8,449 nucleotides of DNA, taken from NCBI GenBank assembly GCA_009704425.1, contig WLEG01000069.1, positions 1 through 8,449 of the forward strand, given 5' to 3'. This DNA comes from Actinomycetota bacterium. Its GTDB lineage: Bacteria; Actinomycetota; Acidimicrobiia; Acidimicrobiales; Ilumatobacteraceae. How positions within the stretch are numbered: position 1 is the first letter of the stretch; each line of letters opens with the position of its first letter. Shown piece after piece: positions 1 through 5,352 of the stretch. The notes beneath the pieces were generated by a model. It was not told where the DNA came from, made no database searches, and saw only the letters and a list, made by a program, of their open reading frames with translations. Made by a program: the position numbers and the translations under genes.

Positions 1-34
1 CGGACAGATCGTCGCGAACGGGCACTCGGGTCAC
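1..34 (-). CDS. Possible 5' end of a HisC-like aminotransferase gene (partial)
   Basis: Only eleven full codons are inside the window. Read on the minus strand from a GTG they give (M)TRVPVRDDLS, after which the gene would run off the left edge. That opening resembles the N-terminus of actinobacterial histidinol-phosphate aminotransferases, which often begin with a short tail and then a P-[LV]-R-[DA]-DL motif. This is recalled family knowledge, not a search result. A TAGCCT hexamer lies 8 nt upstream, close to the start-site pattern of the other genes here. The competing reading is a plus-strand gene whose last residues are GQIVANGHSGHDT, ending at the TGA at 41-43. The sequence cannot decide between them. 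Confidence 0.33.
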   Translation of the reverse strand, partial: MTRVPVRDDLS

Positions 35-42
35 GACACCTG

Positions 43-48
43 AGGCTA
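43..48 (-). promoter_or_regulatory. Possible -10 box for the left-edge minus-strand gene
   Basis: TAGCCT on the minus strand matches TAnnnT and ends 8 nt before the candidate GTG at 34. It is believable only if the edge gene is real. No good -35 hexamer is visible. Confidence 0.28.
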
Positions 49-118
49 CCGAACCCGTCCACGACGACTCCGAGGGTTTTGACCCGACGCTCCGTGGGGC
101 TGCGCCGGTGGCTCGCCA

Positions 119-124
119 TAGGGT
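119..124 (+). promoter_or_regulatory. -10 box, likely leaderless promoter of the small helical gene
   Basis: TAGGGT is followed by exactly six bases (gacgag) and then the GTG start at 131. A -10 box at -12 to -7 places transcription initiation on or beside the start codon. There is no Shine-Dalgarno sequence at a usable distance. The arrangement is nearly identical to that of mshD (TAGGCT, gacgcg, GTG). A -35 match is not evident. Confidence 0.55.
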
Positions 125-130
125 GACGAG

Positions 131-337
131 GTGAGCAACAAGGACCTCTCCACCATTGCCGCCGAACTCGCCGTGATGGCCGAGGGAACCGCGCGGTATC
201 AGGAACGGGTGGCCGAATTGCGTTCGGGGAATCTGGGCGAGCAACACGACGACCTCGTGTCGGCCATCCACGAAGCCGAACGCGCCTTGCGCACGGCTCA
301 GCGCGCCCTGATGCGGGCGAACCGCATGGCCGGCTGA
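131..337 (+). CDS. Small helical protein of unknown function (68 aa)
   Basis: I do not recognise this protein. It is 68 residues long, has no cysteine, no signal peptide and no membrane segment, and is rich in Ala, Glu, Arg and Leu. The heptad-like spacing of hydrophobics (residues 5-30 and 40-66, e.g. EAERALRTAQRALMRANRM) suggests two amphipathic helices forming a hairpin or a coiled-coil dimer. The C-terminal helix is strongly basic. The GTG start is supported by a TAGGGT hexamer six bases upstream. The gene ends 10 bp from the stop codon of convergent nth, with no obvious terminator between them. Composition and codon use match the neighbours, so it looks like a native gene. A structural, adaptor or nucleic-acid-binding role is conceivable but nothing shows it. 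Confidence 0.72.
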   Translation: MSNKDLSTIAAELAVMAEGTARYQERVAELRSGNLGEQHDDLVSAIHEAERALRTAQRALMRANRMAG

Positions 338-347
338 GTCGCGTCGC

Positions 348-1097
348 CTATTTCTTCTTCGCCGCCTTCTTCACCGCCGCCTTCTTGGCCGGTGTCGGTC
401 GAGCCGGGCGCTTGGTCGTCGGGGCGGTCACCGGCACACCGGCCGACGGACAGATGTCGGCCATCGAACATTCGTCGCACTTGGGCTTGCGGGCGTCGCA
501 GACACGACGCCCGTGCAGGATGAGTCGCAGACTGAACGGACCCCACTCCGAGCCGGGCAGATAGTCGTTCAGTTGCAACTCGACCTTCACCGGATCCTCG
601 TGCTTGGTCAATCCGAGACGTCGTGAGAGTCGCCCCACGTGGGTGTCCACCGGCAATCCGGGCAGATCGAACACCACGCTGCGCACCACGTTGCCGGTCT
701 TGCGTCCGACGCCCGGAAGCGTGACGAGATCGTCCAGATCGCTCGGCACCTCACCACCGAAGCGCTCCACCAACGCCGACGCCATTCCCATGAGATTCTT
801 GGCCTTGCTCGCGTAGAAGCCCGTGGATCGGATGATGCCTTCCAACTCACCCACGTCGGCGGCCGCCAACGACCACGGATCCGGGTATCGCGCGAACAGC
901 GCGGGGGTCACCATGTTCACGCGGGCATCGGTGCACTGAGCGGACAGGATGGTGGCCGACAGAAGTTCGAAGGCGTTGCGATGATCCAGTTCGCAGATCA
1001 CCTCGGGGAACGAAACCGCCAAGCGACGCGCCACCTCGACGGTCTGGGCCTTCGGATCGATCTTCACCGAAGCCGTGCGTGTCTTCTTGGCCGCCAT
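348..1097 (-). CDS. nth: Endonuclease III, DNA glycosylase/AP lyase
   Basis: This base-excision-repair enzyme removes oxidised pyrimidines from DNA and nicks the abasic site by beta-elimination. The 249-residue protein has the full family signature. The helix-hairpin-helix LPGVGRKTGNVV spans residues 127-138 and contains the Schiff-base lysine K133. The catalytic aspartate D151 is in VDTHVGRLSRRLG, the same 18-residue spacing as K120 and D138 of the E. coli enzyme. A 4Fe-4S cluster motif C-x6-C-x2-C-x5-C uses C200, C207, C210 and C216. E. coli Nth is about 211 residues. The extra length is a short N-terminal leader and a C-terminal Lys/Ala/Pro tail (about 226-249, ending KKAAVKKAAKKK) that probably adds non-specific DNA affinity. 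The ATG start is supported by a TACTCT hexamer six bases upstream. The gene is divergent from mshD across 32 bp. Confidence 0.96.
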   Translation of the reverse strand: MAAKKTRTASVKIDPKAQTVEVARRLAVSFPEVICELDHRNAFELLSATILSAQCTDARVNMVTPALFARYPDPWSLAAADVGELEGIIRSTGFYASKAKNLMGMASALVERFGGEVPSDLDDLVTLPGVGRKTGNVVRSVVFDLPGLPVDTHVGRLSRRLGLTKHEDPVKVELQLNDYLPGSEWGPFSLRLILHGRRVCDARKPKCDECSMADICPSAGVPVTAPTTKRPARPTPAKKAAVKKAAKKK

Positions 1098-1103
1098 GCC
1101 CCG

Positions 1104-1109
1104 AGAGTA
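1104..1109 (-). promoter_or_regulatory. -10 box, likely leaderless promoter of nth
   Basis: On the minus strand TACTCT is followed by six bases (cggggc) and the nth ATG at 1097. No Shine-Dalgarno sequence separates it from the start. The corresponding -35 region would fall at about the mshD start codon, so the promoter overlaps the neighbouring gene. Confidence 0.55.
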
Positions 1110-1117
1110 GCCAGCGG

Positions 1118-1123
1118 TAGGCT
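1118..1123 (+). promoter_or_regulatory. -10 box, likely leaderless promoter of mshD-pepF
   Basis: TAGGCT is followed by six bases (gacgcg) and the GTG start at 1130. It lies 8 bp from the opposing nth -10 box. The -35 region would overlap the first nth codon. The hexamer and spacer closely match those of the gene at 131. Confidence 0.57.
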
Positions 1124-1129
1124 GACGCG

Positions 1130-2065
1130 GTGAGGGTTCTCGACATCAAGCGTCAGATGCGACCCGATGACGTGCAGGTCGTTCGCGACCTCTTGCGCGA
1201 CGCCGAACGTGCCGACGGACATCGCCCCCTCTCCGATCATCTGTGGCTCGACCTCGTCGATGGTGGACGCGAGGGCTTCGCCGGCTTGGTGGCCTGGGAA
1301 CCGGGTCACGATCATCCCGTGGCGTACGCCCAGATCAGCAAGGGCAACGAGTCGTATTCCGTCGAGTTGGTCGTGCATCCGCACCATCGTTACGAGATGC
1401 ACCTCATCGGACCGGAACTCTTGTCGGCCGCGCTCGACGAGGTCGCCCGCAACGGCGGAGGCCACGTTCACTGGTGGGTCTTCGAGCCCACCATCGGACA
1501 CGAGCAGGTGGCCGCCGAGGTCGGGCTGACACCCGGTCGAACCCTTCACCAAATGCGTCGATCGCTGCCGTTGTCGGTGGCCGATGCGGCCGACGCCGTC
1601 GCCGTGCGCGCGTTCGTGAAAGGTCGCGACGAACGCGCGTGGCTCGATCTGAACAATCGCGCGTTCGCGCATCATCCCGAGCAAGGCGGTTGGGACGAGG
1701 CCACCTTGAGTGCCCGCATGTCGCAACCGTGGTTCGAGCCCGAGGGTTTCGTCGTCCACGAGATCGACGGATCGATGGCGGGCTTTTGTTGGACCAAGGT
1801 GCATCGCGACACCGATCCGGTGCTGGGCGAGATCTACGTCATCGCCGTCGACCCCGCGCACGCGGGCCACGGTCTCGGGCGGGCCATGGTGGTGTCCGGA
1901 CTCGTGAATCTCACTGAACGCGGCGTCACCACCGCCATGCTCTTCGTCGACGCCGACAACGGGGCGGCCATGCGCCTGTACGGCAACCTCGGGTTTCGGG
2001 TCCACCGAACCGATCGCGCCTTCGTCGGCGACGTGCCCGCCACAGGAAACGGGAGCAATTCATGA
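1130..2065 (+). CDS. mshD: Mycothiol synthase (tandem GNAT acetyltransferase)
   Basis: MshD catalyses the last step of mycothiol synthesis in the cytoplasm, transferring acetyl from acetyl-CoA to Cys-GlcN-Ins. The 311-residue protein is two GNAT domains, about 1-145 and 155-300. Diagnostic MshD segments are LHQMRRSLPL at the linker, NNRAFAHHPEQGGW (HPEQGGW at 182-188), PWFEPEGFVV, GFCWTKVH and LGEIYVIAVDP. The C-terminal acetyl-CoA loop AHAGHGLGRA (243-252) is intact, followed by LFVDADNGAAMRLYGNLGF. The N-terminal domain keeps VELVVHPHHR but not the expected R-x-x-G-x-G/A loop, so it may not bind acetyl-CoA well. The GTG start has a TAGGCT box six bases upstream. The stop overlaps the pepF start (ATGA), so the two are probably one operon. 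The other mycothiol genes are not in this window. Confidence 0.93.
   Translation: MRVLDIKRQMRPDDVQVVRDLLRDAERADGHRPLSDHLWLDLVDGGREGFAGLVAWEPGHDHPVAYAQISKGNESYSVELVVHPHHRYEMHLIGPELLSAALDEVARNGGGHVHWWVFEPTIGHEQVAAEVGLTPGRTLHQMRRSLPLSVADAADAVAVRAFVKGRDERAWLDLNNRAFAHHPEQGGWDEATLSARMSQPWFEPEGFVVHEIDGSMAGFCWTKVHRDTDPVLGEIYVIAVDPAHAGHGLGRAMVVSGLVNLTERGVTTAMLFVDADNGAAMRLYGNLGFRVHRTDRAFVGDVPATGNGSNS
2051..2055 (+). promoter_or_regulatory. Shine-Dalgarno sequence of the M3 peptidase gene
   Basis: GGGAG lies inside the end of mshD, six bases before the pepF ATG at 2062. It is the clearest ribosome binding site in the window and serves a gene inside an operon. The putative first genes of transcripts lack one. 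Confidence 0.6.
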
Positions 2066-3879
2066 CCACCACCGAGAACGAATCCCTCCCCCGCTGGAGC
2101 GTCAGCGACGTCCACGAGTCGCTCGACAGTCGTGGCTTCCGTGACGCCATGGAACTGATGGTCGCCGATGCCTCGCGCCTCGAATCCCTCTTCGACGAAC
2201 TCGACATCCGCGCGATCCCCGAGGGCACCACGCCCGTGGTCGACGCCGAAACCGGACGACGTCTCGACCGGACCATCTCCGAGTTCAACGCCGTGGTGGC
2301 CAGAACCGAGATCCTCGAGGCCTACGTGTACGCCACGGTCGCCACGGACACTCGCGATGAGAAGGCGCAGGCCCTGTTGTCCGAGATCGAGGTGGTGGGT
2401 TCGCGCATCAGCCCACTGCTGGCGCGGCTCGCCGATTTCGTGTGCGACCACGATGTCGACGCGTTGTGCGCGGTCAGCGGTGAGGCGCGCGATCATGTCG
2501 GACCTTTGATGCGCCTCGCCGAACGGTCGTCGCATCAGATGAGCGAGGAACTCGAGGGGCTGTACGCCGAACTCTCCACCACCGGTGCATCGGCGTGGGG
2601 TCGCCTGCAGAGCGACGTCACCTCGCAACTCACCACCGAGGTGCGATTGCCCGACGGTCCGCGCCAATTGCCGATGCCGGCCGTGCGCGGCATGGCCACC
2701 GACGCCGACGCCACCGTGCGACGCGCCGCGTACGACGCCGAGATGGACGCCTGGCCCCGGGTGGCCACCGCGTGCGCGGCGGCGATGAACGCCATCAAGG
2801 GCGAGGCGAACACCGTCAACCGTCGTCGTTTCTGGAACTCGCCGTTGGACGCCTCGCTGTACGCCAACTCCGTGTCGCGCGCCACCTTCGACGCGATGCA
2901 ATCGGCCATCGTGGCGTCGTTGCCCGACTTCCGCCGTTGGATGCGGGTGAAGGCGTCGTTGCACGGTCACGACGGGGCCCTTCCGTGGTGGGACCTGATG
3001 GCCCCGTTGCCGGTGGCCGACAACGCCATCTCCTGGGACGACTCGGTGACCTTGGTCCGCGACGCGTTCGGCTCCTTCAGCCCGAATCTGGCCGGACTCG
3101 TCGATCGCGCCATCACCGAATCCTGGATGGACGTTCCGCCGCGCGAGGGCAAGGTCGGCGGGGCGTTCTGCATGCCGTTCGTCGACGACCGTTCGCTGGT
3201 GTTGCTGAACTGGAGCGGTTCCGTGGAGTCCGCGCAAACCACCGCGCACGAACTGGGACACGCGTATCACAACACGCAACTGGCCGGCCGCACGCCCCTG
3301 CAGAAGCGCGTCCCCATGGCACTGGCCGAGACCGCCAGCATCTTCTGCGAGACGTTGGTGGTCGAGGCGCAGCTCACCCGGTTGTCCGGAGCCGAACGCC
3401 TGGCCCTGCTCGACGTCGACCTGCAGGGCGCCAACCAGGTGGTCGTCGACATCCACAGTCGATTCCTCTTCGAGACCGAGGTGTTCGCGCGCCGTCAGCG
3501 CCGCACCCTCGGCGTGAACGAGTTGAACGAGATCATGTTGCAGGCCCAGAACGACGCCTACGGCGACGGACTCGATCAGTCCACCGCCCATCCGCACATG
3601 TGGGTGCTCAAGCCGCACTACTACGGCAGTCACTTCTACAACTGGCCCTACACCTACGGACTCCTGTTCGGGCTCGGTCTGTTCGCTCAGTACCACCGGG
3701 ACCCCGAGCGTTTTCGCTCGGGCTACGACGATCTGTTGAGTCGCGCGGGCATGAACACCGCCGAGGAACTCGGCGCGGCCTTCGGTATCGACGTCACGAG
3801 CAACGACTTCTGGACCGCCAGCCTCGACGTGTTGCGCGCCCGCATGTCCGAGTACTCGACGTTGGCCAAGACGCTGTGA
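2062..3879 (+). CDS. pepF: M3-family oligoendopeptidase (PepF-like zinc peptidase)
   Basis: This is a cytoplasmic zinc metallopeptidase that should cleave short peptides, completing protein or signal-peptide turnover. At 605 residues it has the usual length of M3 oligoendopeptidases. The N-terminal half (to about 200) is the helical PepF_N-like region. The catalytic part contains HELGH at 396-400 (zinc ligands H396 and H400, catalytic E397). The third ligand is probably E423 in ALAETASIFCE, 27 residues after H396. The conserved substrate-binding segment HYYGSHFYNWPYTYG starts at H519. No signal peptide is present. The ATG overlaps the mshD stop by 4 bp and has GGAG six bases upstream, which points to co-transcription and coupled translation with mshD. 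Mycothiol chemistry and peptide cleavage have no known direct link, so the pairing may only be convenient. The symbol is by family resemblance; the true substrate is unknown. Confidence 0.92.
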   Translation: MTTTENESLPRWSVSDVHESLDSRGFRDAMELMVADASRLESLFDELDIRAIPEGTTPVVDAETGRRLDRTISEFNAVVARTEILEAYVYATVATDTRDEKAQALLSEIEVVGSRISPLLARLADFVCDHDVDALCAVSGEARDHVGPLMRLAERSSHQMSEELEGLYAELSTTGASAWGRLQSDVTSQLTTEVRLPDGPRQLPMPAVRGMATDADATVRRAAYDAEMDAWPRVATACAAAMNAIKGEANTVNRRRFWNSPLDASLYANSVSRATFDAMQSAIVASLPDFRRWMRVKASLHGHDGALPWWDLMAPLPVADNAISWDDSVTLVRDAFGSFSPNLAGLVDRAITESWMDVPPREGKVGGAFCMPFVDDRSLVLLNWSGSVESAQTTAHELGHAYHNTQLAGRTPLQKRVPMALAETASIFCETLVVEAQLTRLSGAERLALLDVDLQGANQVVVDIHSRFLFETEVFARRQRRTLGVNELNEIMLQAQNDAYGDGLDQSTAHPHMWVLKPHYYGSHFYNWPYTYGLLFGLGLFAQYHRDPERFRSGYDDLLSRAGMNTAEELGAAFGIDVTSNDFWTASLDVLRARMSEYSTLAKTL

Positions 3880-3895
3880 ACGTGCGTCCGTCTGT

Positions 3896-3901
3896 CAGGC
3901 T
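3896..3901 (+). promoter_or_regulatory. Possible extended -10 box of rlmN
   Basis: CAGGCT ends six bases (gttccc) before the rlmN ATG at 3908. It deviates from TAnnnT at the first base, but TG stands one base upstream (TGtCAGGCT), as in extended -10 promoters. It lies in the 28-bp gap after pepF. Read-through from mshD-pepF is also possible. Confidence 0.4.
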
Positions 3902-3907
3902 GTTCCC

Positions 3908-4996
3908 ATGATCCCCCGCTACGGAGCCACCCGCGCCGAACTCGACCAGTTGCTGGTCGGTGAGCCGCGCTATCGCGTGGACCAGGTCTGGAAGGGTCTG
4001 TACACCGAACTCAGCGACCCGACCGACATGACCGCCGTGCCCAAGGCGTTGCGCTCCCGACTCGACACCGAACTCGAACTGTCGTTGCGACCCGTCTCGG
4101 AGTTCTCCTCCGACAAGGGAAGCACCGTCAAGTTCCTCTGGGAACTCGACGGCGGCAGTCGCATCGAAACAGTGCTCATGCTCTACCCCGACCGCGCGAC
4201 CGTGTGCGTGAGCACCCAGGCCGGTTGCGCCATGGCGTGTGGCTTCTGCGCCACCGGACAGGCCGGATTCACCCGCCACCTCACGCCCGGCGAGATCGTC
4301 GAACAGGTGGTTCGCGCCGCCCAACGCGCCAAGGCGATGGGTCGACGCGTGAGCAACGTCGTCTACATGGGAATGGGCGAACCGCTGGCGAACGAAGAAC
4401 CCGTGTGGCAGTCGCTGGTGCGCATCCACGACGACATCGGCATCTCCGCACGTCAACTGACGGTGTCCACCGTGGGCATCGTGCCCGGCATCAAGCGTCT
4501 CGCCGCCCGCCCCCTGCCCGTCAGCCTCGCCGTCAGCCTGCACGCCGCCAACGACGATCTGCGCGATTCCCTCGTGCCCGTCAATCGTCGCTATCCCATC
4601 AAGGTGTTGATGGAAGCCTGTGGCGGGTATCTCGAGGCCAAGGGCCGTCGTCTCAGTTTCGAATGGGCGCTCATCGCCGACGTGAACGACCGTCCATCCG
4701 ACGCCATCGAGTTGGCCAGCCTGTGCCGGCGCTTCCGCGTGCCGGCCCACGTGAACCTGATCCCTCTCAACCCCACGCCGGGCTACGCGGTGAGGGGTTC
4801 GGCGAAGTCCCACGTGTACGCCTTCGCCGATCAGCTGATCGAACTGGGCGTCAACGCCACCGTGCGCCGCAACCGTGGAACGGACATCGCCGCCGCCTGC
4901 GGGCAGTTGGCGGCGGGTCAGCCGGTGAAGATGAGCACGAAGTCCCGCGACGATCGGCGCGACGTCGGATACGACGACGACGGTTACGACGACTGA
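3908..4996 (+). CDS. rlmN: Dual-specificity 23S rRNA/tRNA adenine-C2 methyltransferase RlmN
   Basis: RlmN is a radical-SAM enzyme that methylates C2 of A2503 in 23S rRNA and, in E. coli, A37 of some tRNAs. The 362-residue protein has a small N-terminal helical RNA-binding region (about 1-65) and a radical-SAM barrel. The cluster motif is C107-AMA-C111-GF-C114, the C-x3-C-x2-C of the family. C100, seven residues before it, matches E. coli C118. C331 in NRGTDIAAACGQL matches the methyl-carrying C355. YMGMGEP (153-159) is the SAM-contacting GGE-like motif, and SLHAANDDLRDSLVPVNRRYP is typical RlmN. Having both extra cysteines, and no extra features of Cfr, favours RlmN. The C-terminus adds an acidic tail ending YDDDGYDD, encoded where the gene overlaps the convergent gene by 13 bp. 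No Shine-Dalgarno sequence is visible before the ATG. Confidence 0.96.
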   Translation: MIPRYGATRAELDQLLVGEPRYRVDQVWKGLYTELSDPTDMTAVPKALRSRLDTELELSLRPVSEFSSDKGSTVKFLWELDGGSRIETVLMLYPDRATVCVSTQAGCAMACGFCATGQAGFTRHLTPGEIVEQVVRAAQRAKAMGRRVSNVVYMGMGEPLANEEPVWQSLVRIHDDIGISARQLTVSTVGIVPGIKRLAARPLPVSLAVSLHAANDDLRDSLVPVNRRYPIKVLMEACGGYLEAKGRRLSFEWALIADVNDRPSDAIELASLCRRFRVPAHVNLIPLNPTPGYAVRGSAKSHVYAFADQLIELGVNATVRRNRGTDIAAACGQLAAGQPVKMSTKSRDDRRDVGYDDDGYDD

Positions 4997-5352
4997 TCGT
5001 CGCGTCGCATGTAGGTGGGGTTCGCCACCGACAACTTGTCCACCACCGAGGCGCGCACCGCCGCGACCACCTCGTCGATGCGATCGTCCAGGGATCCCGC
5101 GCGAATGGCCGAGGCGAGTTCGACGTCCGACGCCACGCCCAACCGCGCCAGACGGCTCGCGTGCTCGATCGATTGACGCGACCCCATGGCCAATTCGCGT
5201 TCGACCATGGCCAGAACGTTGATGGCCACGCGCGAGTGGAACTGCACCCGCCCGGTGGTGGAGGTGAGCACGTCGTTCTGCAGCCACTCGCGAACCGACT
5301 CCACCAGTTGGGCGGCCGAGGGCACGTCGTGCGGTGACCGTTCGACGTTCAC
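4984..5352 (-). CDS. DUF6285-type small protein, LvaB-like partner of the adjacent kinase
   Basis: This 122-residue helical protein starts at a GTG that overlaps the kinase stop codon by four bases (GTGA), with a G-rich stretch just upstream. It matches my recollection of the DUF6285 family: AAQLVESVREWLQNDVL (13-29), RVQFHSRVAINVLAMVEREL (35-54) and the C-terminal KLSVANPTY (106-114). Members usually follow an APH-fold kinase gene, as here. In Pseudomonas putida the small protein LvaB is needed with the kinase LvaA to phosphorylate 4-hydroxyvaleryl-CoA. I believe LvaB belongs to this family but could not check. By inference this protein is a subunit or activator of the kinase. The 3' end overlaps rlmN by 13 bp in a convergent arrangement. 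Upstream extension of the frame to 5655 is only open sequence inside the kinase gene. Confidence 0.8.
   Translation of the reverse strand: MNVERSPHDVPSAAQLVESVREWLQNDVLTSTTGRVQFHSRVAINVLAMVERELAMGSRQSIEHASRLARLGVASDVELASAIRAGSLDDRIDEVVAAVRASVVDKLSVANPTYMRRDDQSS
4987..5002. terminator. Candidate bidirectional hairpin at the rlmN/DUF6285 convergent ends
   Basis: CGACGA (4987-4992) and TCGTCG (4997-5002) form a perfect six-base-pair stem with a four-base loop. The rlmN stop codon lies in the loop and the stop of the opposing gene sits just outside the stem. No T-run follows on either strand, so this is not a classical intrinsic terminator. U-less hairpins have been proposed as terminators in actinobacteria. 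The local GAC repeats encoding the acidic RlmN tail could also create this by chance. Confidence 0.35.

Noticed and set aside
79..84. TTGACC as a -35 box for the gene at 131.
   Set aside because: It is 34 bp from the TAGGGT box, about twice the workable spacing.
316..360. Terminator between the 131 gene and nth (GGCGA ... TCGCC followed by a T-rich stretch).
   Set aside because: The stem would be five base pairs with a loop over 20 bases, and the T-rich part is the lysine-codon tail of nth.
1834..3696. A 620-codon open frame on the minus strand opposite the M3 peptidase gene.
   Set aside because: The translation is low-complexity in Gly, His, Val and Arg with no domain. It is the usual antisense shadow of a GC-rich gene, while the plus strand has a complete M3 peptidase with intact zinc site.
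3908..4996. Cfr-type resistance methyltransferase.
   Set aside because: The length, SLHAANDDLRDSLVPVNRRYP segment and housekeeping setting fit RlmN, and nothing suggests horizontal transfer.
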